Of a stretch of DNA of 64,000 bases, positions 29,981 to 42,234 are shown one piece after another. Source of the DNA: Psylliodes chrysocephalus (lineage: Eukaryota > Arthropoda > Insecta > Coleoptera > Chrysomelidae). The notes beneath the pieces are model-generated. The model saw only the letters and a list, made by a program, of their open reading frames with translations, made no database searches and was not told the origin of the DNA. Every line of letters begins with the position of its first letter. The first letter of the stretch is position 1. The stretch is from the NCBI GenBank assembly GCA_927349885.1, contig OV651821.1, forward strand, positions 59,227,002-59,291,001. Direction: 5' to 3'. The position numbers were made by a program, and so were the translations under genes.

Positions 29981-32142
29981 CACTGATCTGTATTATTTTA
30001 CTGGATAGGATATAGGCTATATTTAACATACTAAAAAACCGTTCCACCAAGGAGACCGGAAGTGCTACAATGCTGGCCGATTTGGGCAAATTATGGTGGG
30101 TTCACAGAACTGAAATTTGGGATAATTTGACATACCTAACCTATAATTTGATTAGTTTTTCTTATTGATCTGGCAACCTAGGGATACGACATGCGTAAGC
30201 GAAAAGTGGGACCGGTCCGCCATTACTGTGAGTGCAAATTGTCAATTTTATAGGTTATATTTTTAGTGTCATTTGTGTAATTAAATTTGAATTTAATTTG
30301 TGTTTGAGCAAATTTTGAGTGTTACAAACTTATAAAGTATATAATGCCTTGTTGTGTTATACGTTTCTGCTCTAGCGATAGACGTTTTTGTGAAAAATCG
30401 ACTGGAATAACGTTTCATAGGTTAGTATCAAAATTATAAATATTATACAGGACAGTATTATGAGTATTATCAACTTTTGGGCCTACCTATATTGGAATAA
30501 TACTTTTTCATACAAAATAATATTTATAGATTTCCAAAAAATCCTGAAAAACGTAGCGCATGGCTACAGTTTGTCAACAAGCATGATTGGGAACCTTCTA
30601 AATTCAGCTGTATATGTTCGAAGCATTTTCTTGAAAAGTACATTAATCGTACGCCATTTCATTTATCAAATTTATAGGCATTTTATGTTCTTATTTCTAT
30701 TTAAATATAACCTACATTTGCTGTGCTTCCACCAATTTTATTTATTAGTTCTACAGCTGAATAAATTGAACCGGCCCGCTTGTGGTGCATGTTGTGTTAC
30801 TATGGTAGGCCTTTACATAAGTAGTCATATTCTCTGCAGATGGTGAGAAGCCCAGCTCAAACCAACCATCATAATATCGTCATTGGATCTATAGGTCTCA
30901 AATAAGATCATTTCATATTTTACATTTGTTAAAAGTGCACCTGCAAATCGCTGGTTGTGGCGTCGCTAATTTACTGAATGTCTTTCATGAAGATATGCAC
31001 CTTTCAGTCTGAATCTACAAGAGTACCAATCCACGAGCCTTGCATTAAGTTTCGTATCTGATTATCGAGCTTTTAGTGTATGAACATTTGTTCTTAATTT
31101 CGAGAAAGCTGTTAAGTAAGGTTAGATTACTTGACATTTGCGAACTTGTACTTTCCGATTTAAAGACAGAAAGCATTGGGCTATTTATGTACCCTAGTGC
31201 AAACGTGTGACGACTGATCCAATAAATCGAACTCGCTTTACTTTTGTCGCTTATGTGAACCAAAAATGTACTATTTATTTTTTCTGTGATTGATTTCAAC
31301 GCTTTAGGGTTAATTCCACCATTGTGTTAAAGTTTAAACTTACTAATCGAAGATTAAAATTACATTTTATGTAAAAATGTCATTTTAAACTTCGTCATTG
31401 ATTAGTTGCAATTTTGCAAATAATGTATCCTCCAGCGCTTAATAGTCACTTAAGTGATAATTAAATCAGTTATATTTTATTTCTTTCATTTACTTTATTC
31501 AGCACCTCTCGGCTGAAAACCGAGCATATTTAAGCTTTTAAACTACCTTCTTTTATAACTTCGGCCTTCCACCACCTTTTAAGTCAATGTATAGGTTTTT
31601 ATTTATAAAAAAGGAAATTCATTTTTTATAGTTCAAATAGATACTTAACCAGAAATAGTACAATAAAACTTGTAAATCCGGTTCTGCTTTTCCGCCATTT
31701 TAGTGAGTGCAAAAGCCACGCCTACCGGTCCCAATTTTGTATATCAAAGATAATTACATATGACGTATCCTCACGTTGCCTTATCAATGGTTTTTCTTTT
31801 TATTCTTCTTCTATTCCTTTTGCGGGCGATGTCCTTCGGGAAAATTCACCCATGATTTGATTTTTTATGAAAGAAAATATAAAAATGGAAACGTGAAGCA
31901 TATTGTGTCTTCAGGAATGAACGTTTATTGTTTATTTCATGCTCTTTTTACTTTGTTTTCCACAATAAAAACATCTCATCGTAGCTTGTTGACACAATTA
32001 AATGACAAATGTGATGAAAAATGGAAATAGAGGTTACGTTAAATAACATCCGGTCCGCCATATTATTTGCCCAAATCGGCCAATTTTTCAAAACGTTTTT
32101 TAGGGGGCTATATCCTATCCAGTAAAATAATACAGATCAGTG
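29981..32142 (+). mobile_element. P-like DNA transposon, 2,162 bp, with perfect 8-bp target duplication
   Basis: The terminal inverted repeats are 35 bp and identical (29,981-30,015 and 32,108-32,142, starting CACTGATCTGTATTATTTTA). They are flanked by GGATAACT at 29,973-29,980 and 32,143-32,150, an exact 8-bp target-site duplication, the hallmark of the P superfamily. Subterminal inverted motifs (GGCCGATTTGGGCAAAT at 30,086 and ATTTGCCCAAATCGGCC at 32,066; CCGGTCCGCCAT at 30,213 and 32,051) support this. It carries a THAP exon pair but only small, unrecognised ORFs where the catalytic body should be, so it is internally deleted. Confidence 0.85.
30344..30677 (+). CDS. THAP zinc-finger domain of the P-like element (two exons)
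   Basis: Exon 1 (30,344-30,420) starts MPCCVIRFCSSDRRF and ends ...GITFHR at a GTTAGT donor. Exon 2 (30,530-30,677) begins FPKNPEKRSAWLQFV and ends at TAG. Together they form a C2CH THAP DNA-binding domain: the C-x(4)-C pair in exon 1, and SCICSKHF supplying the third Cys and the His in exon 2. The invariant Trp and the FP motif are present. The AVPTIF motif is replaced by HLSNL and a stop, so only about 75 aa of a THAP domain would be made unless a further donor is used. Family role: sequence-specific binding to the element's ends. A short product of this kind could act as a repressor, which is inference. Confidence 0.65.
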
Positions 32143-32150
32143 GGATAACT

Positions 32151-35116
32151 ACATGAACAGAGATAAGGGACATAAAGAGAGGAAATGCGCATGAGAAGCA
32201 CATGCTTAACAACGACCAGCTCGAACACAGTTAACATATGATCCACTATGTGGCGCTTTCATCGATATCAAACAAATAACGCAGCGGGAAATTTAAAAAC
32301 CTGACAATAGACGTTTTAAATATATGCACTTTAATTATCTGACAAATACATTTAAACAATGTTAATTACGGTAAATTATTTATTAAAAAGAAAATCTCTA
32401 TAACGTTTTGAAGCTGTTTTCTTACTCTTAAACAATAAATAATAGTAAATAAATACTTTGACAAAAGTTGGCTACTGTTTGTGTAACTTACATGGCTAGC
32501 TCTTACTTTGGTAAATTAAAGAACTTCACATTGCGGTTGTTAAATTTATTTATGTGACATGTATTACTAATGCAATAAATACGTTCTCAGACTCATTATT
32601 GTAATATTACAAAATATTATTGTCTTAAAATTCCACACATAAACAACCGCAACGATTTCCGCTTAGTTCACCTTACAATATAAACCATTCATGAACTCAA
32701 AATTTTAAATTCAAATTCAGGATTCTATAATGTACATCCAATAATTGTCATTTATTTTTACAAACTGTCCACTGCTGTCCACGTCTATTGTCTGTCTACA
32801 AACGACGTGTGCCTTTAGTTAAGGTTTATATGCATCGTTTCTGACTCTAGAGATGGCTCTACAAGTCGAATCAAATTTAATACCATTGTATTTTCGTTGT
32901 ATGAAGATAATATAGTAGGATAATGCAACAGTAAAAAGTGTTGGACGCAATCTCGAGCGGCATCTAGTGACGATTTAATGAAGTAGTCAATTTTTAATGC
33001 TATGCAGATACGCCATCTACGTCTTCTTTTCGTTCAGGCACATGGCCTCTATCACCTACCTATTAGAGTTAAAAACGTCTTTATTTATTTAAAAATAACA
33101 ATTCATAATAAAAGATATGAAAAATTAAACATAATAATGAAAATTTATTCCAGTTGACAAAACTGTACAAATATAATTTTTGGATTAAGGTGATAAAAAG
33201 TGGTTAAGGACTTTGGTCAATATTTTGGTTATGTGCGGTTATGTCAAAATATATAAACAATAACAACTGATAACAATGTCCAATGTTTTAAATAAATTGA
33301 AAAGTTCCAAGTAGAATACAAAAAAGGAATAAGCTTCTGAAAATGTTGCATGTAATCTAAGTACCTCTAATTGGACTAAGTGTTGAAAAAGTTTATAACC
33401 ACAAAAATAGCTGAATATTTTTATAGTTTTCAAAATTTGAACAAGCTTTGCTACAAAATTTAATTAAAGCTATCAACAGTTTGCAAGGTATTGAGTTAAG
33501 GAACAAGAAAATCACTAATCAGGGAAAAATCAATCAACAATCAACACTGGAAAACAAATTAAAAAAAATAGTCACAGGGATATATTAGCGACTTCCAAAT
33601 GTATCTTGGCTGTTGACCATGAATATAAGAAAAAAATGTTCTCTCGGCTGGCTCTGAGTGTTGAAATAAATCACGTTGAAAGGAAGTTTTCAATAGCTCC
33701 ACTCTTTAGGAATAGCTCAAGACGAAATCGATAGACCTACAAGTGGTCTATCTGTGGCAGACATATTCAGTTAGTCTTTATATTTCATTATGCAATGTTA
33801 CAAGGTTCAACAACTTGCCAAAATGGTTAAAATTTATTTCCAAAATCAGTGCTCTTATTTAGTACAGAATTCTACGAACGACACAATAATTATAAAGTCC
33901 TAACTTTGAACATAAAAGAAAATCTTATAAAAAACATTTTTTTTATAAATTATCACTGTTTGGAAAAGTATATTTGTTTGTAAATATTTGTATTTATAGT
34001 TATATTTAATCCAGGTTAAGTGTCAGTGCGGAGTGTAATGTTAAGTATGAACAAAATCCGCCCATTCTGTTTATACGTTTGGTTACCGACCCTAGTAGAT
34101 AGGCAATTTATTATTAGGTACTTTTAATTTAGATTTTGGATTAATGTTTTTGTATATGACTGGGCTGTTTAGTAATAAATAAAGTCAAAACTGTAACACG
34201 TGGTTTTATTCTGGAAAGTATTTTTAAATTGAATCACGCACGCAGTTTGAGTGAAAATGTTTTAAGTAGTTCAAAAAACAATCACTATTTTTCATTGTTT
34301 ATAGAATACAGCCTTTTAGTTAACTCAGACCGGGGCTCAGACAAAACTGATTAAATAATATGTCTTATTATTTTTTGAATTTTTTTTATTTCGACTGGTT
34401 GACTATCTCAAAAATTAAAGCCAATCAAGCAAAACGTGAGTAACATTTCGCTTTTTTAGAAGAACAATAACGCAAGTGAAAATTAATGATTCCACAGAAA
34501 TAGCAATAAAAAAAAATGTAATATGAAACTTATAACTAAGGCGTTAAGGAAAAGTTTGAAAATAATCGAGATAGCAAATTTATTTTAGTTTTAGACAGAA
34601 CTACTTTATTTTATTCTTCTTAAATTGAAGATTTATAGGCTGGAGAAGCGATTTGAAATCGGTAAAACGATCGCCCAAAAACGCTCTTAAACCCCCGTCC
34701 ACAAAATCACTGGTGACCAGTGTAATTTATAAATATATTCACACATAAATTTACAAGTAAATTAAACAAGCAAAATATTTAAGAATAGTAATATTAATAA
34801 TTGTCATTGAACTGAATATTCAGTCCAATAGGCTCTCGACCGAAGTCCTTTCCCTTTTTAGAATATCTTTCAAATTCAACAATTTTACATGTTTTGTTCC
34901 AACGCGGATTTTAATAATAGATTTATAAATTGTTTTTGTTTATTTGAATGTTAAAAGTTCTTGAAACTAATTTTAACATATATTTCCCATGCTGGCGTTT
35001 AGTGTTCAAATAATGAGACGATTAAACGAAAAAGGCTTATGAGAGCCAGTTGCCCATTTTTGGTACACATTTGTGCAAGACAACTTTACAAATGTTTCCT
35101 TCTTTTTCTCTTGTAG
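32151..35116. other. Stretch without recognised gene
   Basis: AT-rich. A TG...CA segment with AATAAAGTC near its end (34,021-34,197) looks like a small solo LTR but lacks a target duplication. A 35-bp inverted motif at about 32,890 pairs with 36,403. No protein domain was seen. Confidence 0.3.
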
Positions 35117-35152
35117 AAGATGGACACACCAGCAGTGGAGCGCACAATGATG
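35117..35152 (+). other. Candidate 36-nt micro-exon
   Basis: Preceded by a very strong pyrimidine tract and acceptor (TTCCTTCTTTTTCTCTTGTAG) and followed by GTATTT. In the phase left by the 13,039-13,200 exon it reads DGHTSSGAHND without a stop. Weak donor and no similarity evidence, so only a candidate. Confidence 0.25.
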
Positions 35153-37605
35153 GTATTTTTAAAAGCCACGTCATATATTTGATTAGATAATTAACTTGAT
35201 ATAAGTGCCTTCAAGACTTAAGTCGTTAAGCGTTCAAGTTTGGATTTCCCAACCCGGATTCAATTACAGATAAAAACATTCTTTTTTATTTTGGAAAAAA
35301 TATAAAAAATACAATTAATGCAATCTTTCTGCTAAATTTTATAGTATTTTGATAACAGTTCAGAAAAAATAGTAGTAGTCGGTAACTGAACTTTATGAAA
35401 TCCAAAGTTGAGCACTTAACGTCCTGAGCAATGAAGGTTTATGTCAATGTTAATTATCTAATCAAATATGTAACATTCGCATTTTCTATAATTTATTTTT
35501 TAAGACGCCTTCGTTGAGCGCTTCATCACTGTAGGGCATGCAGGAAAGTATTTCCATGTACAAAAAAATAAATTAAAAATTTGTAATTTTGCTTTTCGAA
35601 AATAATACTCCTAAATGTGCTACTGTGCTATCATAAATTGGTACTCGATTCGTTTTCAAATGGTGATAAAAGTTGGAAACTGAAAATTAGTGGCTTAAAT
35701 GTTTTTATTACTTAGTATAATTTCACTAAAAGTGTTTGGTATTATAAGTTTACCTAACAGCAAAAAAAACTGTTAGTTAAATTTTGTCAGTGCCGATTTT
35801 AGTAAAATTATATTGAATAAAAAAATTATAACTACACCTTTATATTTACCTATTATTAATTTTTTAATTTTCAACTTAACATCATGTATTTCAGAATATT
35901 TTATACAAGCATTTTTTATTTTTGTCTATTCGACTCATTTAGAACAATAATCTTCAGTTGTTCATGTCCTATTCTTAATTTGATACCATTATATAAAAGT
36001 GAATAAAAATAAACAGCGTAAAATTCAAGTTTTAATTAACCATCAGCGATCAATCCAAAATCCAACCACAATATAGAAAAAAAAATGTTCCCCTATTATA
36101 GTAAAATTCCATCCAATCTTAAATCATTCAATCTTTTTCAAACAAAAACTGGTTTATTTTATTATATTGATTTTTTTGGTATTTTATGTGACCTTCAAAA
36201 ACCCTTTTGTAATAATTTGCAATAGTAAATATTAACTATACAAATACATTACCGAAGACAAGTATAAATGAAAAAGAAGATTTTAAATTATAATTCATAC
36301 TCAAGCACAGACATGACCTAAAGACCTTACTTGGATATAAGTACAGTGTCGCCATCTACATTCTATATCCATCGTCCTCCAATGATAAGTCCATAAGGTT
36401 ACCCTACTATATAATCTTCATACAACGGTATTTTCAACTAGTAGAACAATACCAATGCAAATTATCTTGGAGGACAATGGACAGTATCAATAGATGGCAG
36501 CAAGCTCCGTAATGTCCAAGTCAGGTCTTTGATAATTTTGTCGTCTTCTACCGAGCCATTGAAAACGGTTGTCGAAACTCAATAACGAACGTAATTTCTC
36601 TATTTATTAAGGGCGGGCGTGGGCAATGTATTTAACATAGGCATACACAACGCTCTTTCAATGACTTTTTAGCTGAAACTACAACAAAGAGAAAAGTGAA
36701 AAAATTCCTGCCGATAATAGATATATACTACTGTTCAATAAAGGTTTTCGGTGTCTCTAACTATCAGGGATCGTTTAAAAATAATTCCCAAAATATGGTA
36801 ATTTTTACGATGAAATAAAGCTAAAAATATACCAGTAATAATTACCCGATGATGAAAATAATTCTTCTTTGACTAGGCTATATACTAAAGCAACAAATGT
36901 CGTTTAAAATATTTAAATTAATTGCGTCAATTTCCTTAAAAGCTCATTGAAGTAAATTTTGGAAAAAATTATAAATCGCCATTTATATGTAAAAATTGCA
37001 TAGAATATAAAAGGAAACTTCTTAAAATTGCATACAAGTAGCCACAGGTTAATTCGGAGCTTCTCTAATAGATGGCGCTAAAGTCGACTCGAAATAAATT
37101 TAAATACGCAGGTTCTTATTTAGGAGTTTACTAATTAATATGCATATTATTTCAATTATTAAACATATTCAATATTTGCGTAAGAGCATGAAGGATATGT
37201 AAGTAATGAGAGAAAGCCTCTTTGAGATATTGATTTTACGTTTTGTGGTCCGGAAAATGTCTGTACGGAAGTGGTAAAAATTTAGAAAAACGACTAAACG
37301 GCCTCTTAGCAAAAATCGATTGCTTGCTTATTTTGTTGGATATCGGAGCCAGAGTGTTAATGGTGCCTTTAGTTGTTTTATAAAATTGAATATTTCAAAT
37401 AATTATACAAATCTAATATGCTTAAATGTATTTTTTTTCAAATTAGGTTTTAACTTTCATGTATCCAGTATAGGATTGTTTTTTTTTTTCGACTTCTAGT
37501 TTTCAACTGTACTTTAGGTTTCGACGATAATTCAAAAATGAATAAACAGTAAATTTTAAACTTCAAATTTAATCTAATAAAAGTTATATAGATTTGAAAA
37601 ATAGA
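35153..37605. other. Stretch without recognised gene
   Basis: No coding or RNA feature identified. TACCCTACTATATAATCTTC (about 36,403) is the inverted partner of the motif at 32,890. GATGGC(G/A)(C/G)-containing segments near 36,350 and 36,490 also occur near 33,010 and 37,071. Confidence 0.3.
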
Positions 37606-37609
37606 TATT

Positions 37610-38030
37610 TAAAAAATATTTTTGGATATACAGGGTATTGCGTTTTTCCTGGACAAATAAAAATGTATGTATTTTATTTTTATAATATTTTAGTAATACT
37701 GTATTCAATCCTAGAATATTTTTATAAAATATTACAGTATTGCCAAGCATTATTTTTTTTTTTGAAATTAGAGAATGATGCTGACCGCAAATTAAATTAT
37801 CATAATTTAGGTAGGTTTACATTGATCTCAAAATTGTTTAATATACAGACTTATAAGATACTAAGCTAACGAATAGTGGAGATAGAACTGATTTTAAGTT
37901 CAATTTACTCAATTTGTAAAATGCATCATCGTGTATATTATCTTATCATAACATTCCTTAAAAATTTGTCTATACAACGATACCAATATGTTAGCCAATA
38001 ACACATGTACAGTCTGTATATTTGATAGAT
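37610..38030. repeat. Inverted copy of the 10,300 interspersed repeat
   Basis: Starts GGATATACAGGGTATTGCGT and ends near ATAACACATGTACAGTCTGT. About 80% similar to the reverse complement of 10,300-10,735 over most of its length. The 91-aa ORF within it is not real. Confidence 0.75.
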
Positions 38031-38103
38031 AGCTGTTTTATTATTAGAAAAACGACGAAATTTTTAGTATAAAAGTTGTATGACTATATTTAACAATTAT
38101 TTC

Positions 38104-38390
38104 TAAATATACAGGGTGGTCCATAAACGAGGTGCGAACCAAATCTATAGCAAAGCAAAACACCCTGCAGGTTGTTTGTTATAAGTTATAGGATTTCGTT
38201 TAAAATTTTAATTACGGATTTGTTGTTGCAAGAAGCAAAGACAAAAATGGTATCAAAATAAGGATGTTCTTAATCCTCGCCAAGTCAATATGCTTGTTGA
38301 TTCAACAAACAGGATGAAAATAAGAGGTCAATGTTTTAATTACATATTTCATGTTTAACGCTGAGACAGAGAACAAAACGAATGGCATTA
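38104..38390. other. Start of a repeat with CAGGGTGGTCCATAA end
   Basis: ATACAGGGTGGTCCATAAAC is a common type of terminus for insect interspersed repeats. No gene here. Confidence 0.35.
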
Positions 38391-40100
38391 GATGAAGAAT
38401 GGGTGGTTACTTTAGTGGAACAGCCTAATAAATTTGATGTTTTTAAATATGTATCATCGAAATTAACTTCTATATCAACTAAGGAAATTTACAGTGCAAA
38501 AGTAGAGGCCTTAAAATTAACAGTAGACGAAAAGGGTCAAACGACTTTTTAGAGTTTTTTAAGTATTGTTGATACTCCAGATTTTTATAAAGAAAATACA
38601 ATGGACAAAGACAATCAACAGAAAACTCAAAAATTTATTAGCAAAGGATGTGAGTAGAAGCATTAATTATGCCGAAATATTTTAAGTTTGAGCTGACAGC
38701 CTCTCCGATGCATCTAACAGTAAATGGGTATCTCGGCACCTCCACAAATAAGAGTTCATTGGGAAATATTTTAGAACAATATGGCATTTACTCACAAATA
38801 CACTTACTTGCACCTATTGACTCTGGCAAAACTTGTCACATTTTTGATGGGATGGCAATAGTCCAAGGTTTGGGAAAGTCCAAAAGTTGTATATCATTTA
38901 AAGAATATGCTAATGTATTTGTAAACGTTATTTTTAGAAATAAATTTAATGCTTAAAGGATTGATGTGGTATATGATCATTATAAAGAACATTCTATCAA
39001 AAACTCGTCAAAAGAGAGGATCCCAGAAATCAATTGATATAGAAATTGATCGACCCAATACACCACTTCCGCAACAATGAAACTTGTTTATTCATTCGAT
39101 ATTTAACAATAGACGTTTAACAAATTTTCTGTCAGAGCAACTTCTTCAAAATTCCATTCAGCAAAAGCATATTTAATTTGTAACTAGTGGTGGATTCGCG
39201 AATATCAATAAATATGGGACGAATTTTGAACTATCAAAAGATGATTTCTTAAATTCAAATCATAAACAAGCTGATACTCGTATCTTATTGCACATATTGT
39301 TAGCCAAAAATTCGGGGCATTCATGCTGCATTATTGATTGCAACGATACAGATGTTCTAGTCTTAAAAATTTATTTCAAGAAGTATTTGACTAAAGAGAT
39401 ATGGTTCAGAACAGGGCGAAGAGACTCAAGACGATTTCTAGCAGTACATGATTTAAATTTGGATGGTATCTTATAAAAAATTTGCCTGCTTTTCTTCCTC
39501 TGACCGGTTATGATACAACCAACCAATAGTCTGGCATTGGGAAAAGAAAACATATTCTCTAATCTTGAAAAATGTTACATAAAAATGTATTCAAAAATTG
39601 CCAGTGTTACTTCCATTAACATTTTGAGGGGATTAATGGCCTCTTTAAAAACCATTGCTAAATTGCCACCGACTGAAGACGACCTAAGATAACATTGTTT
39701 AAGATGTTTTTACTAGCTAAATATTTGGCTAAGCTCTTTAAAGCCGCAGATGCAGCTTCCTAATGTTAAAGAGTATGAATAGAAAGTAGATCAAGATGGA
39801 AGGCTGATACCCACTCTAAGACTCTGTCCGACCTGCCACCAGACATAACAGAACTTACATCATGCAAATGCAAAAAAGGTACTATACACCGATAATTTTC
39901 ATAGATGTACAATATTCTAATAATATTATTCTGTTCTAGACTAAAAAAGCAAAATTTGTAAATGCAGGAAAAAAATATTGGCTGTATCGGTTCCTGCACC
40001 TACCTGTATGGCACAGAAAAACTGCAGCAAAAGTTTGATCACAGCCGCTAATGTTTTGGAAAATGTTGATTCGTGTGGTGAATTTGATTCTGATTAGTTT
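38390..40100 (+). pseudogene. Decayed repetitive-gene family member (DTDVLVL/GCDTTS type)
   Basis: Read across several stops this matches a widespread arthropod/cnidarian repetitive protein family. Segments in order are ...LLAPIDSGKTCHIFDGMAIV (38,800), RIDVVYDHYKEHSIKN (38,960), QADTRILLHILL (39,270), a CNDTDVLVLKIYF motif (39,343), EIWFRTGRRDSRRF (39,400), LTGYDTTN in place of GCDTTS (39,502) and a cysteine-rich end (CKCKKG, then CKCRKK) near 39,860-39,970. The spaced acidic motifs recall PIN/FEN-like nucleases, but the biochemical role is not known to me. Stops at 38,551, 38,954 and 39,474 and the lost Cys show decay. Confidence 0.6.
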
Positions 40101-40109
40101 AAAAGTCTT

Positions 40110-42160
40110 GTACTTATAAATTTTAATAATATTAATTTATGCTTTATACCGGGTGTTCAAATTAAAGTGTTACAGCTAAATACCGCCTATTATAAAAAAA
40201 ACACGCCCTTAATAGATGGAACGATAATCGATTCAGAATATTTGTTTTAAAAATTAAATATATGAGTTTTATTATTTTTTATGTAAATTTATTTAAAATA
40301 ATACAATTAATAAATTAAGTTTTAACTCAAAAAATATTAATCCTTGTTAGTATCTAGAATAGATGTCAGTACTCAGTTCTCGGTTCCAGCTTGCAAAAGA
40401 GGGAGAGAGAGCGAGCGATCTTGCAACAGACTGCATTTTCGCCAGGAACTCCGCCCTAATTAATACACATATCCTATCCTATTTGTTTAAAGGTGAGATA
40501 AATTACGCGTCTTACATTATTGACGGCTACTTATCAAGTCCATGTGGACCGCCAGGGTAGTACTTACTATAAAATTATTATATTTATAGGTATTTGTGAT
40601 TCGAGATTGTTTACCGCTTGTAGACGGACTTTCCTTTGCAAGTACCTAAAATAGGCAGTTTAATTTGTATTGTAAATAAGTAATGGCATTTTTGAGATTA
40701 TTTGAAGTAGACAAAACCAACATTGTATAGGCGATGAGTTCATTTATTTTTGTATTTTCATCCGTAAAATATCGGTTTTGAGGTCATAATTAATAAACCA
40801 TTTTTTTGGTAGTACATCTACCTATATGAATAAAAATATTTATTATTTTAGATAAGGAAATCGTACTATTTTTTGAGATAAATTCGAACATGAACAACTA
40901 AAAAGAAAAGGAAAATAATGGGCCAACTTATGGCTTCATTGAAAGAATACAGTAGGTACCAAAATTTCGATAACGTCCATTGGAAACATTATTTCACGAA
41001 ATATACCTTCTGTAGATAACTTTGTGTTTCTTTTCGAAAAAGAACTCAACAGTTGATTATTCCACACCACACGTGTTTATTATTCCACAATGGAAAACAT
41101 ACGAAGAAAAATGTACAAGTTTAATTCTTCGATTATTGTTTTACCACTAAAGAAAAATAGAGAAATTAAAATAAGTAAAAAATTAAAATATTTTTATATG
41201 AAATATCGTAAGCCCCAACTTTCTGTTTAAATAAGTTAAGAGGGTAGAACTACCAATATTTGCTTCGTGTTTTTTTTTTCTTATAAATGAATGAGTAATA
41301 ATAATAAAAATAAGAATTTATGCGTTACTTTGTAACAATAATTTTATAACTGTACCATTAATAGTTAGTTACATGAAATTTTTGGACAGTAACACTGAAT
41401 TAAATTTAGGCTTGATTTAGAAGAAAACATTTAAAAAAATTGCCTAAACTAAGTTTCTAAACTTTCAATATATGTATGCATAAAAAGAATGTCTCGTTAT
41501 AAAATATACCTATATATATTTATTACTAAGCAATCCGGCACTGTTCACCCTATTCTTTGATCTCGCCGAAATTGGGGAAAACTGAGTTATATTTTTAGGC
41601 TCTACATTAAAATAAGTGCAAATTATTGAAGGAATTGTTGTAAAACATCAGTTGCATTTTGAAGTTCAAACCATTTGTTGAATAAACTGCTTTTTGGAGT
41701 AAGTGTGAAGTGTTTAGTGGAGGCTTGTACCTATACCTACCTATTTTTTTTTAACAATTTGTGTATCCGTGTAGGTAGTCTGATTATTTTTTAATAATAT
41801 ATTCAAACGTAAGTTTAAACTTTCTTTTTTAAAGAAAAATTTATTATTTATATTTTTAACCAAAATTACCAAGCTAAAAGAATAAATAATTACCTACGTT
41901 AGTCGTAAAAATACACCAGAGAGGAATTAAATGGTACATTTTGCAACCATCGTTAAAACACGATCATGAGTCTCATGAAAGTGCCTTTTAGTAGCCATAC
42001 CTACATGAGAATTGCATACACTATTTAAATAAAAATTTATATTTTTTCTTACTGCACATACTAAAAAAAAACCATATAGTGACTTAATCATTATTTTAAA
42101 TTATTCAATTATTTTATAATCAAATATACAAAAAATATATATATATTTAAAACGTACTGC
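40110..42160. other. Stretch without recognised gene
   Basis: AT-rich. Begins with an ACCGGGTGTTCAAATTAAAG terminus-like motif (40,148). The 65-aa ORF at 40,363 shows nothing known. Confidence 0.35.
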
Positions 42161-42234
42161 GCGTGTTTTGTACCTCTAACGAAGTTCGAAGTCTCCGTTG
42201 TCTTAACAAAGAAAAATTTATTAATATAAATTAT

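Noticed and set aside
30460..30846. 128-aa ORF across the THAP region
   Set aside because: It reads intron and the wrong frame of the THAP exon 2; the spliced frame shows the conserved THAP residues.
34021..34197. Solo LTR (TG...CA with AATAAAGTC)
   Set aside because: No flanking target duplication and no second copy seen, so only mentioned as a possibility.
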